From NCBI GenBank assembly GCA_029706075.1, contig JAINUG010000132.1, forward strand, positions 1,454,501-1,518,500: DNA of 64,000 nt. The letters run 5' to 3'. The translations under genes and the position numbers were made by a program. The stretch is from Aldrovandia affinis. Taxonomy: Eukaryota > Chordata > Actinopteri > Notacanthiformes > Halosauridae. Shown piece after piece: positions 40,648 to 51,829 of this stretch (positions are counted from its first letter, which is position 1; each line of letters opens with the position of its first letter). Under the pieces are notes generated by a model. It ran no database searches, was not told where the DNA came from, and saw nothing but the letters and a program-made list of their open reading frames with translations.

Positions 40648-41333
40648 ACTGATGTAAGTGTTTTGGGGAGGGGTCTTTGCAGATGTCGGTGGATCCGAAG
40701 GTTCATCTCAGAAAGTGTGCGTATCTGCCTCTGAATGCCTCTGTCTTGCAGTTAAGTTTTGTGTATCGATGGAAGACCAGTGTGAATTTCTTTGTGTCTC
40801 CTGCACAAAGTAATGTGTCAGAGTGTGTGCTTCTGTCTGTGTGTGTCTGAATGGCTGTTGTGCGTTTCACTGTGTTAGTGCGCTTATGTCTGTGTGTGGG
40901 GTGGTCCTCTGCCACCTCCATGTTGTCCTCATGGGAAAGCAGGAACACATGTGTCGCCATTGACAACGTGTGCATGGTTCATTTCTTTCAATTACCCGAC
41001 CCTGCAGCGAGCCGCTGCCATACGTAGAGAACCTCCCCTCTTGTTATGTGTCACTTCTGACACATTGACATTTTGTTTATTAGGAATTTCACTCAGCACA
41101 TTTTCCATACTAACGAGCCTTGTAAATCTCAATATTCAACTCGTGCATGTGACTGTGTGACAAGTGTTTTAAGTGCATTGTATCGGCCAAGTATTTTTGA
41201 TTAAGATTAAGCTAGGATTAAAGGGTACTGCAAATATTTGACCTACCCTTCTTATCACAGATAATAGGTCAACAAATAATTACATATACTGTGCCTGTTT
41301 TTAAGATGTGTTTTTTCTGCTTCAATACACATG

Positions 41334-41360
41334 CACACACACACACACACACACACACAC
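41334..41360. repeat. (CA)n microsatellite
   Basis: Thirteen CA units. Confidence 0.9.
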
Positions 41361-41679
41361 TACAGGTCACAGTGAGGCTGGTCAAAATAAAAGATATAAG
41401 ATTTGTACATTTACTTAAATGTTTCAAATTCAGGTAAACACCTGCCCTCGTGTTTAAATGGGAAATTCTAAAAATGTTTCTTCTCCATTGGTGATTGTAG
41501 TGACTGGCATACGTACAGTATGATGACAGGAGCTGATTGTGGAATGGATGCTAGATATAGGATGACAGAGATAATTGAAAAACCGATACGTTAAATAGAA
41601 TAATATCCCAAGTGGACATATTAATAAGCAAGCAAATTCTCCACGGCACACACATTTATATAGGCATTATTTATTTAGA

Positions 41680-42260
41680 AAGAATGCGCTGAATGAAATG
41701 GCGTAGAATGCTTAAAATGCAGTCGTGCAATTATAGCCTTGGAATTACATCAAAGGTGCAGCGCATTAAATAAACATGATCCGTAAAAGAGCAGTGTGTG
41801 ACTACGGAGAATAATGAGGGGTTTAGGGTAAGTCACCTCCAACACGACGCACAAAATGTGCACCAATAAAAGCAAAATTTAAATTCATTTGTAATCTGCC
41901 ACTAGCCATGTTATCTGGGCTCCAGAGAAATACAAAGTGCATTCTTTTGTCGGGTGTAAATTTAACAGTGTCTGGCTACAAAGCGTTTATAGACCTATAT
42001 TAAATGAGCTCTTTCCTTTGTGCATTCCCCTTTGTTTGCAAATGCAAATCAATTAAAATGATTCAGGAAAAGGTAGAAAGCAAATGCTGGAGCCCTCACC
42101 TTAAACCCTGGTCCTTTTGTTCTGTGTTATTGTGAAAATAATTTAATTGGGTCTTCCCAATTGTGCATAAAGGGTAGAACAGAGTCTATTGTGTGCGCCA
42201 TTAAAAACTATTATGCAGTGTCAAATTTAAATCTCATATGAAATGTATGGCTGTTAGAAC
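41680..42260. promoter_or_regulatory. Candidate conserved non-coding block with Sox-POU site
   Basis: Long unique block rich in developmental factor words (AAATTTAAATTCATTTG, AATAATTTAATTGGG, GCCATTAAAAACTATTATG). At 42030-42049 CTTTGTT abuts TGCAAAT and overlaps a perfect octamer ATGCAAAT, followed by CAATTAAAATGA. This Sox-plus-POU arrangement is the known SoxB1/POU neural enhancer code. The block lies about 15 kb 5' of Sox21. Enhancer function is inferred. Confidence 0.5.
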
Positions 42261-42768
42261 ATTAATACTGGTTATGAAGATCTATTAAAAAAACCCACTG
42301 ATATGGCATGTCTCACAAGCACACGATGATCGATACGAGAATTGACATTAAGATATTCAATAACACATATTCAACAGGTTGTTTGAATATTATGTCCCTC
42401 GATAAAACTGGCAGATGATTTTTCACACCATCTAGGAAGGGTGAGAGATCACAATAATATTCACACTGTGATTAATACTGATCTATATGAACAACATTTC
42501 CCTTAAATCACAATGTTCACATGTTGACAAACGGTGATTTGTACATAAACATTGCCCGGAATAATACTAGGAAAAACATATATTTTTAAGTCAAAAATTA
42601 TTAATGGTAACTGGTTTACTTCTGTGGTTATGGTGATATCCATAAGAAAAATGCATTTCCAGAAATCCATACCTTATTTTCACAAAAATATGAGTATGTC
42701 AGGTGGTATCCATAGCCAGCCTATATACTGTACCTACATATGCTGTCACACTAAATGCATGTAAAATT

Positions 42769-42839
42769 CTAATAATATTAATAATAATAAAGAAATATAT
42801 AATAAATAATAATAATAATATATTAATAAATATATATAG
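42769..42839. repeat. AT-rich (AAT)n-type low-complexity DNA
   Basis: ATAATAATAATAATATATTA-type sequence over 70 bases. Confidence 0.85.
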
Positions 42840-43097
42840 TACACTTGTTCCTGCTGAGAGGTAGTAGCATTTCAATTAAAAACCTTTGTTTGTTCTGTTT
42901 CCAGGTGTTCCAGGGAACAGACATATCTGTTGGGAAACATGGCAAAACCAGGGCCTATGTATTTGCTCTCTATTTGGCATGATTTGTTTTTGATAACCCA
43001 TGAGATTGGACCGTTTTGTCCTTTGAATACTTTCTAGGGCCTATCAGTGGGCAAACTCAATTGCTGTACGCTGTTTCCTTTATCTGATATCTTTCAG

Positions 43098-43114
43098 AGT
43101 CCCCCCCCCCCCCC
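43098..43114. repeat. C homopolymer
   Basis: A run of about fifteen C. Confidence 0.85.
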
Positions 43115-43410
43115 GTCCTTCACTTTTGTATTGACATTTGAGACACATTTAGTTTGCTCTTTTGAGCACACCCCTTGTTTTTCCCCGCTCCCGTCAATAT
43201 CAGGCTGCCCTCAGAACGTTCCTTCGAAGTTCCTTTCTGTGCCATTCGTTCCTGCGAAGCCCCGTCGTCTCGATTCGAAACGTCGTGAACAACGACAACG
43301 AGTCACCGTGAACACCTGTTCAAAATGGATCACATTATACTCGTCTCCTAAACCTAAACAAAACTGTCTTTGGTGCTAAACTTTTCAGGATATCCCACAC
43401 CAAAACACAA

Positions 43411-43434
43411 ACACACACACACACACACACACAC
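43411..43434. repeat. (CA)n microsatellite
   Basis: Twelve CA units. Confidence 0.9.
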
Positions 43435-43539
43435 CCAATCCCCCAAAAACAGCCCTCTCCACCCTCGCCATTGCGCTCCCTGTTCCCAGCGTATTCACTC
43501 TCTTTCCCCGGGATTCATAGAGGCTGCTCGCTGGACCAT

Positions 43540-44160
43540 AACTTTCCAGCTGCCACCTGAGCATCTCATTATTTTCTGAAATATCAGGCTTGTATCTCCT
43601 TGATAAATAATTCCTGCTAGTATAATGTATCAGACTAAAACATATTTTCCCGGGGCCACCGAGGTTAAAGTGCCAATCTCACCTTTTTTAATTTTTTCGC
43701 CCTGAAGACAGTGATTTCCATATATAGAGTAACCAGGGTTTGTCTTGAACACGGGAAATCGTGATGGATCGTCCAGCGACACATATTGCTGTCAGAGATT
43801 GGAATGAGGCCCGCTAACCTGTGGGCAGCCTCCGAGGACCAATCGGATCCTCGCATTGCCAATGCATTATCCGACAGGAAAAAAAGAACCAACTGTGAAG
43901 TTTTCATCCCGGTCATTGACAAACATTCCTCTTTAATGCAGTTTTGTAGAAATGCATTCTTATCCCCCTTTGCAGGCATTTATCGACTGGAAAACCTTCA
44001 AAACAGGGTGCTACGCGGAAAGATTCCTTTTAAGAGAGCACAATAGGCCGGGGATGGGGCACAGTCTGATCTCTGTGTACGATAGCACCCGAGCCTATAT
44101 ATTCATGCCATTTTATTTATCTTCAGACAGGGATAAAAATATACATTAAGGAGGAGCCTT
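43540..44160. promoter_or_regulatory. Candidate conserved non-coding element
   Basis: Unique sequence with words such as TTGATAAATAATTCCTGC, TTTTTTAATTTTTTCGCC, GGACCAATCGGATCC and CCATTTTATTTATCTTC. No repeat or coding signal was found. The regulatory role is inferred from texture only. Confidence 0.35.
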
Positions 44161-44569
44161 TTTACAAATGTTGAATCGTTTTGACGGCCTCTTCACCGTC
44201 TACAATTTATTTATGTCTCTCGGTGTGTGTTTTAGCGTGCGTCGGCCCAGCGGGAGGTAAAAGGAATAAGGATTTGAACAAAACGAGAAAGAGAGAAAAA
44301 AAACTCTGCTGCTCAATGAAGCATAAAAGGCACCCACAGCATGACAGGTCTAATGTAAATGTGCTTATTGTACTGCACCACAACACACGTGTGCTTAGTG
44401 GACATCGAAGCACCCCCCGGTTGAAACACTGCCTTTGCACAACCATAGCACCTGAATTATCAGCTATGGGCCCACGTAAATTTAAACTAAACTCCCAGAT
44501 CCCAAGACAAAATTCCACAGATATGAATAAATGCACCAAAACACACGGCTCGGGGGGCAGATCACTAAG

Positions 44570-44730
44570 GGCGTAGAACAGCCCCCTTTCGGCTGCGTCG
44601 CTCTGCGCAGGTGCGTCTTCGAGGGCCGCTCGGACCGAGCGGCTGGGCCCATCTCTCTGCCCGGCCGGCGCAGAGCGCTGTCGGAGGCGGGGCGCTGGGC
44701 CGGGGGGACAGGGGCACTCCTGCTTCCTCT
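44570..44730. promoter_or_regulatory. Orphan CpG-rich island
   Basis: About 160 bases of strongly GC-rich, CpG-bearing DNA (CGGCTGCGTCGCTCTGCGC and GCCCGGCCGGCGCAGAGCGC) in an AT-rich desert. It contains a 9-bp perfect palindrome around one base (44625-44643, GCCGCTCGG-A-CCGAGCGGC). A 178-codon open frame crosses it on the minus strand but has no recognisable domain and is probably a composition effect. It could be the promoter of an unannotated non-coding RNA. Confidence 0.4.
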
Positions 44731-44974
44731 TCCTCTCCCTCAAAGCAGCTTCTCTGGAACCAGGGACAATATATCAATAGACTGTCCCTTCCAGGCAGGG
44801 GCCCCATGTAAACTAATTGAAAAGAACCCAGAACAATGGCGATCGGTGACTGAGACACGCTGACTCAGTGGGGAATCCCGCGATCGGAATTCCATTGTGC
44901 TATTTCTTTTTGGGGGCGAAGAGTCCTCCAGGCTCATGCCGTACCTCCATCGCCGCGGTTACATACGTGAGAAC

Positions 44975-45187
44975 ATTTACATTACATTTTACATTTTAGG
45001 CGTTTATCAGATGCTCTTATCCAGAGCGACTTACACAGTTTCACATTTCTTTACATACAATCCATTTATACAGCTGGGTATTTTACTGAAGCAATCCAGG
45101 TTAAGTACCTTGCTCAAGGGTACAACGGCAGTGCCCCCCACCTGGGAATCGAACATTATGCTAACATTGACGCCCAAACTATCCTAC
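44975..45187 (-). mobile_element. V-SINE-like retrotransposon copy
   Basis: Read on the minus strand: B-box-like GTTCGATTCCCAGG, then CCTTGAGCAAGGTACTTAACC, a central CAGCTGTATAAATGG, the tail GTAAGTCGCTCTGGATAAGA and GCATCTGATAAA. It ends in an A/T-rich TGTAAA-type repeat. It is the same family as the copies at 49465, 57071 and 55746. The 5' head is worn. Confidence 0.8.
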
Positions 45188-45797
45188 GTTTGGTTATTGT
45201 TTGTTCCTTAAAGTATCCAAGTACCACCCCCTTCACCCATTATCAGGGCCACAATGAATCTTGACAAAAAAAGTGATCAATTTCTAACTTTGAAGGGGTT
45301 TTATCAATGAGTTATATATATTTACATATGGATTTTGACTGATGATGTGAGATAATGTGCTGATCCCATAGAATATTTATACCCTGAATCACGGGGAAGG
45401 AAACAGGTGCTCTGCGTCACCTGAGAGGCTCGTTGCCAAAAACAGCCCTTGTTCCTTGTGCACACTAACACATGATAGCATTCAGCGGCAGTTCAGCGAT
45501 AACATTGTTACTGATTACACAGCCCGCATAATATGGATCCTATTAATTGCTATACACTACCACTCACTATCACACGGTGCAACAAAATACCAACCCAAAC
45601 TAAAGCACACTCCTGAACAACCACTCCAAACTACCGAAGCCTAGCACACAACATGCTAGCCAAAACAAGAGCCTACCGTGGAACTACCGCCCAATCATGA
45701 CTGCGATGATGACTGTTTTCCATTCATTCATAATTAATTAATATCATACATTAAATTGTACATGTTGATGAAATATAATCATCTTAAAATATAATCA

Positions 45798-46145
45798 TTT
45801 TACATTTTACATTTACATTTTAAGCATTTAGCAGACTCTCTTATCCAGAGCGACTTACAAAATGTGCATTAATACATGGTAGGAACAATCATAGTTTGCG
45901 CACAAGATCAGTGCAGTAATACAGCGATAGACATCATTGTGGGCAGCTGCATACCATACCTGTAACACTGGGAAGGAAAAGGTCAGTAATTTAAATTTAA
46001 AAAATGTTATTAAATGAGTAGGCAGGGATATATATAAAAGAACTGTTGAGCAAGTAGGAAGTGGTGATGACAATTGGGTAGATGTACAGGACTCGTGGAG
46101 TCTGAAAAGGTGGGTTTTGAGTCTCTTGTGGAAGATCGCAAGATC
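45798..46145 (-). mobile_element. Retroelement fragment with the same L2/SINE tail
   Basis: On the minus strand it ends in GTAAGTCGCTCTGGATAAGA, GTCTGCTAAATGC and an AAATGTAAA repeat, as do the SINEs. The part upstream (CTTCCACAAGAGACTCAAAA in plus-opposite orientation near 46110-46140) differs from the SINE heads, so this is more likely an L2-type LINE 3' piece. The 5' limit is uncertain. Confidence 0.55.
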
Positions 46146-46429
46146 TAATCATCTAACAAACTAGATAGCTGTTTACCTTTTTTTTCATAAGTTACAATTA
46201 TCATACATTGGTCTCCAGTTGCTTGTGATAATGGACAGGCGTATTTTATAGTGTGTGGTGGTGTGTGCGACAGTTTGTGGCAGTGTGTGGTAGCGTATGG
46301 GATTTCGGAGGACCAGTCTGTTCCACTTTACCACACTGCTGTCAAGATAACCCTTTGTGAGATCCCACAAAATTGATGAGTCTACAGCAAGCACATTCCA
46401 ACATGTCTGTGGTGTGCAACGCAAGTGTA

Positions 46430-46740
46430 ATTAATGTATAATGGGCTCCGTTTCATTAATAAGAGGATTGGCCACCTCCTTGTCAAGGCACTTCATATTT
46501 CAGCGAGGTGGAAGAGTGCGCTGTATTTGCACACCAGAACTAATGCTCAGTATATCACCAGTAATAATCAGCCCCGGGAGGTCTCACCTCAGTCGTGATT
46601 TTAGAGCCATTTAAAGTTGCCTGTAAATCAATTTGCCCCCATATGCCTGTTTGTTTAAGGGGTCCTTGCGATGCAAACCTATTCCAAATGAATCATCCAT
46701 TTCCTTTAGTCATTTTCCAATTGTGAAGGAGGAGGGAGGA
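46430..46740. promoter_or_regulatory. Candidate conserved non-coding element
   Basis: Unique block with GTTTCATTAATAAGAGG, CAGTAATAATCAGCCCCGG, GTAAATCAATTTGCC and CAAATGAATCATCCATTTCC. No repeat or coding signal. The role is inferred. Confidence 0.35.
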
Positions 46741-46772
46741 GAAAAGGGAGTTTACCAACACTGATCAAAGGC

Positions 46773-46800
46773 TGTGTGTGTGTGTGTGTGGGGGGGGGGG
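46773..46800. repeat. (TG)n followed by G-run
   Basis: Nine TG units pass directly into eleven G. Confidence 0.9.
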
Positions 46801-47539
46801 TGGTATTACATTCACCCAATCTACTTTTCGATTCATTTGCAAACTAATGACTTAAGCCCCCACAATCTGTTTGGGGTCAGCTCTTGTGTATTTTGGATGT
46901 GCTTGGCTATTAGCGTCATCGGATGCTTCAGATGTGTCAGGGCTGCTTCCCCCTCCAGTGCTAGTCACCTACTTTAATTTCCCTGCAGGCTTCAAGGGGG
47001 ATGAATTCAGCTAAAATCACAAGCTGTTTTGTTGGCAATCCTTTGTGGCCTATAATGAATCTGATGAATATAAAGAGAAGGAGAGGGAGGGGAGGGAAGG
47101 GTAGAGAGGGAGGGAGGGAGACGAATAAATTTTGACCACGCCGTGTGGCTTTTGCCTGACGATTTGTGACCCCAAACAATGGGACAATGGGCAGTGTTTT
47201 TGCACCCTTAATTTGTCTTTGTGTTTGGGCTTCATCACTTTCACAGGGACGCATTCAGAGTCATCAGTGGGAGAATAACTGCTGACTACACTGTCCCCCA
47301 GACAAAAGGGAGGATTTAAGACGAATGCCGAGCTATCATCAGCCCGTCAGAGCGGAAAGGGAGAGGAGAAGGGGGGGGGAGGGGGGACAAAAGAAAAGTT
47401 AAAAGTAGTATTTGGTAGGGTTCCTAAACAACCCTGAGGCGCACCCCCTCTGCTTATCTAACACCAAGAATGAGAACATTACCCAATCGTCTTTTTAAAC
47501 CTCTGCAACGCATTACCATACCGCCCGTGCAAGGCTGTT

Positions 47540-47720
47540 AGCGGTTAGCTCATCACATTAATTAAAGTTGTACATCTGATAGCGGTGCAACTCGGTTCGC
47601 AGTGAGGTGTGCGGGCGAAGGCCCGGTGGAGTTTCACAGGAGCTGTCAGAACAAACGCGCTGCCGACCGCCGATGTCGCGGCCCCTTCGGGTGGCGTGAT
47701 TGAATTAACACGTCCACTCT
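47540..47720. other. GC-richer, CpG-bearing patch
   Basis: CpG words such as GCGGGCGAAGGCCCGG, CGACCGCCGATGTCGCGG and TTCGGGTGGCG cluster within about 130 bases. It could be an orphan promoter or a conserved element. No protein is recognised. Confidence 0.3.
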
Positions 47721-48720
47721 TCAGTTCTGGAACAGATATCGAGGTCAGAAGCAAGCGTTTACCTCAGGGACAAATGCGAAGAGAAGACAAAAAAAAACCT
47801 TTATCAAAATCTAAAGTAAAACTGGCTAAATGGAGAAATAGGACACCTAGTGGCACTGTACAATAATTAATAATGTTGTTAAGATGACAATATTTTTAAA
47901 ATACAGGAGCGGTAGCATAGAGAAGGGCACAACATAATTGATCTGTATTGATCCAGCTAACAAAACCAGTTTGAGAGGAAATGTGTTGCAACCGTGGTAG
48001 CAAAAATATGCTCACCGGGGTTCACAGGCTCCTAATAAACGTTTCATGCGTGGTACCATGTTCCTCAATTTCAGAATAATACTCATTACCACTCAGCTAT
48101 CTGTTTAATAATCATGTATATTCATAAAAGTAAAGTATGTCCCGAATAACAGTTTATATTTTAAATTAATCATACTCCTTTCAAGGATGGTTTCTTCTCG
48201 AGTCTCTCTTGCTATTTAATGACACATAGCTCTGGCGTGATTTTAAATATATCACTTGCAGTCTTTTAAAATTCTATATACTGTACATTGTTCAACCGTA
48301 ATGGGCATTCATTTGTGTTATCAGGTTACAGGGTAGTCAGTAATAATTTGCATGGCTGCCCTAAATAAATATGCTTCCATAAGCAACCCTCAGAATGGAC
48401 CACAGAATAGATAAAACCACATATTGGCTATGCCCCAATGATTAATGCTTTTAGTATATTGGAGTAGTAGCATGCAGCTGGTAGGGAATTTTTATGCGTG
48501 TAAATTGCACGGGGCATTGCAAGAAAACCTGGATCGTTTAATGTTTCGGGATAAATTCCTTTATTCTGATTTATTTCTTAAAGAACTCTGCACACATTTA
48601 GGAAATTCTGCTTTGAAAAATGTTAAATGTAAAAAAAAAAAGATGAATCGTTTCAGACTAAATCATTTTAAATTATTTACCCCTCTCAGCCTAACCAGGT
48701 TCATTCATACATTCAGCCTA

Positions 48721-48895
48721 TATGTATGTATGTGTGTGTGTGTGTGTGTGTGTGTTTATGTATGCGTGTGTGTCTGTGTTCGTGTGTGTGTGTGTCTGTG
48801 TGTGTGAGAGTGAAAGTGCTCATTCATACCTTCAGCCTATATGCTCTTGAGAAATGATTTTGTATTGGGTGTGTGTGTGTGTGTGTGTGTGTGTG
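48721..48895. repeat. Compound TG microsatellites flanked by a short duplication
   Basis: An interrupted (TG)n at 48721-48806 and a purer (GT)n at 48869-48895. CATTCATAC-TTCAGCCTATA occurs at about 48702-48722 and again at 48821-48841, so the first array sits between copies of a 20-bp direct repeat. Confidence 0.85.
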
Positions 48896-49058
48896 AGGGG
48901 GCTTGGCCAGGCAATGATAGATTTTTTACATACTCATATATGCTGAATATCAATCTGTAAAATCTATACAATTTGAAGAAAATGAGTATTACAGTGGCAG
49001 CTGTACAACTAAGAGTGGACGTGTATTAGTGGACAGATATTAACAGGACATGGACAGA

Positions 49059-49720
49059 CAGGTAACTACCAAAATAAAGTTAACACTTGAGAAAATGTAG
49101 GGTTCTGGAGGCTGTTATGGTGTGGGGTGCATTTTTCCGACATGGTTTCTCAACCCCTTAGAGTGCAAGGTAAATGTCAATAAATACAAAGCCATTCTGA
49201 GTGATCACCTTCATCCTATGGTGAAACATTTCTATCTTGATGGGAGTGGTTTCTTCCAGGATGACACTGCCCCCATCCACAGGGCATGAGTCGGAGATCC
49301 TGGAGTGGTTTCTGGATCCTGATCCTGGAGTTTTCCACCACCATCAATAAAACACCAAATGGTGGGGTTTGCCATGGAAGAATTGTGCTGCATTCCTCCA
49401 ATAGAGTTCCAGATACTGGTAGAATCAATGCCAAGATGCATCGAAGCTGTTCTGGCGACTTCTGCGACAGGCAGTGTGGTTTAATGGTTAGGGAGCTGGG
49501 CTTGTAACGTTAAGGTTGCAAGTTCAATCCCCAGGTGGGGCACTGCTGTTGTACCCTTGAGCAAGGTACTTAACCTGAATTGCTTCAGTTAATATCCAGC
49601 TGTATAAATGGATTGTAAAGAAATGTAAACTGTAAGTCGCTCTGGATAAGAGTGTCTGCTAAATGCCTGTAATGTAATGTAATGTTCTGGCCCAACGCCC
49701 TATTAAGACACTTTATGTTG
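49059..49720 (+). mobile_element. Tc1-like element remnant, split by a SINE
   Basis: It starts with the terminal repeat CAGGTAACTACCAAAATAAAG (49059-49079). The body carries decayed transposase-like phrases (CATCAATAAAACACCAAATG, AGAGTTCCAGATACTGGTAG, CCAAGATGCATCGAAGCTGT) typical of a Tc1-type fish family. After the inserted SINE it resumes with GCCCAACGCCCTATTAAGAC and CTTTATGTTG. The 3' inverted repeat is missing. The frame is destroyed by indels, so this copy makes no transposase. Confidence 0.8.
49465..49684 (+). mobile_element. Full-length V-SINE-like copy inside the Tc1 remnant
   Basis: tRNA-like head with A box (TGGTTTAATGG) and B box (AAGTTCAATCCCC, 49520-49532). A central CCTTGAGCAAGGTACTTAACC follows, then the tail GTAAGTCGCTCTGGATAAGA and a (TGTAA)3-type end. 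It is flanked by TTCTG on both sides (49460-49464 and 49685-49689), a 5-bp target duplication. Removing it rejoins the Tc1 text. The tail and TGTAA-type repeat are those of L2-mobilised SINEs. Confidence 0.9.
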
Positions 49721-49772
49721 TCACTTGTAGATTGCGAAATAGGTTGCAGTAAGAGGAATGCTATCTACACAT

Positions 49773-50472
49773 TAAAGGAGTATTCTGGCATTTTTCACAT
49801 AATTGATTTATGATGTACTGTATAATGTTGGTGATCTGTCCAGATTATTATATATTCCTATTATTGGTTGAGATGCAGCAGGTTTTTCCCCTTTAGCATT
49901 AGCCACAGAACAGAGGCAGTATAGGGGCCATACATGTCCATCGTTCGGATGGGAGGGTAAAAACCGAGGTCCTGACTCTCTGTGGTCACAAGATATCCCA
50001 TGGATCATATGTTGAAAGTGATTGAGCCCCGCTACGAAGTTCCCTCTCGTCCGCATTTCAGTAATTTGTTCAGTAAATTATGGCCAATTAGCCACTATTT
50101 ACAAAGTTCGTAATAAATTAAAAGCAATTGTATGTTTTGCATTTATTTTTTCCCACAAACCTGCAACACAACCCATATGGGAAAGTTATTATGCCCAAGG
50201 ATGTTTTACATTTGACTTAAAGGAGTACTCCCATGGTTTTAAATTCAGCGGATTTCTTTTGCAAGTAATGTTTTTGTATAAATAAAATTATGATGGTAAC
50301 GATAGTCTTGAATAGTCTGACAGACCCCCAATACTACTGGCTACTATGGGAGCAAGTGAATTACTTCACTTGCCTTGAAAAGTGAAGTAATTCGCATCAG
50401 CATTGGCCCAAAAAGAATGAAAAGACAACTGCCTTACATTATAATATTTAGTGAAGGGTATCGCTTTAAAAA
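49773..50472. mobile_element. Possible TTAA-ended repeat element
   Basis: The left edge CATTAAAGGAGTATTC and right edge GGGTATCGCTTTAAA are loosely inverted and end in TTAA, as in piggyBac-type elements. The interior has no recognisable transposase. The ends match only partly, so this is tentative. Confidence 0.25.
50351..50393. other. Overlapping alternative hairpins
   Basis: GAATTACTTCACTT (50358-50371) pairs perfectly with AAGTGAAGTAATTC (50380-50393), an arm of 14 bp with an 8-nt loop. The left arm can instead fold on itself as GCAAGTGAA/TTCACTTGC (50352-50373). The two foldings exclude each other. Confidence 0.7.
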
Positions 50473-51509
50473 AAAAAGACTAAATAAACGTTGATTTTCT
50501 TATCAGTGCAAAATAGCCTATCTACACTTATAAAAAAGGGCGAAACTAGCGGAAATAATGTACAAGCTCATAGCTTTCTTAAGTCACTCCATTACATTCT
50601 ATCGAAGTATAGCCTAGCTCTGTTTTCAAAATGTACTGTAATTTTAAAATGAAGGTGATGTTATTTTTCATTGATTTTCATATGGTGAACCTTCACTTTT
50701 CCTGCCAGCTCAAACTACATATGTTTATATATACGCGTTACACTCACATAGGTGGGGAAACAATTTCTTATCTAGGAGATTGGATTGACTTGTATCAATG
50801 TATCATGATCCATGGTTATATTACAAATGCATACAACTACCTTGTAGTAGAGTGTGGCCTTTAGGATGGGAGGGAACATTCAATATGTAGACAAATGTTC
50901 ACTGGTATATTTAAATTACGCCATTGCAGAAAAAAAGACCAATTTGTGAAACCTGTTGAGCAGTACTCTTTTAGTATTCTTTTATTGTCGTTGCTCATTG
51001 TTTCTAGCAATTATTCACATAAACATATACAGTATATAAAAAATTGATAGTCTTCCTGCCAGGGCTAACTGCATTTTCACAGATGCATTCGCCTGTCGGC
51101 TGGTACTTAGTCAGCGAAAGCACACAGCTGTGATGCGGCTGGCTAGATAGTTCCAAACAAAACACATAAGTTAGCCAATTACAAAAGTTTGAACTACCAA
51201 GTCCTAAAGAATAATAATGCTGAATGGTTCCCTATCTGCTCATCATCAAAGGTTTTTTTTCTCCAAGAACAGTGGTAAATTTTGCCAATTTCATTGATTT
51301 TTCTAGGATGCAAATATTTTCAAGGACCATGGGAATTCGTTTGCAAATCATGTGTAACACAGATTCCAAGTTCAGTTCAGGGCATCTAGCTGGCTGATTC
51401 AGACTATTTACAGGGGGAAGGGAAATGCATTGCAGGCTTGAAATGTCAGTAAACATGATGCGCTTCATGTGAAGAGGAGCCCCCTAACCCTGTCTTTCTG
51501 CTGCTCTTT

Positions 51510-51640
51510 GGGCGGCAGTTAGGAGGAGTGGCTAGGGAATGGCACTTGTGACCAGGAGGTGATAGGGTTGAATCCCTGGGTGTTGATGCTGCTGATCTGC
51601 CATTGAATCACTCTATTAAATTCCCAGCTACAGAAGTGGC
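51510..51640 (+). mobile_element. Degenerate tRNA-headed SINE remnant
   Basis: GTGGCTAGGGAATGGCACTT with a B-box-like GGGTTGAATCCCTGG parallels the head of the SINE at 49465. The L2-type tail is absent, so it is an old, truncated copy. Confidence 0.5.
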
Positions 51641-51829
51641 ATGGGTCAAATGGAGCCTGAACATATGTCTACTAAGAACTAAATAGTGCAATACCCTGCT
51701 TATTAAGACAGAGGAGCATGGGTTAAGTCACAGCATAAAACATGATGTGTTCTTTATGCTTGCACACAGTGGTGAAGGTGTGGACCCAACACTGCAATGA
51801 ATCGACTCCGTCACCAAGGCCTCTATTCT

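Noticed and set aside
44207..44743. 178-codon frame on the minus strand
   Set aside because: Low-complexity at its start, no domain, and it crosses a CpG island whose composition removes stops.
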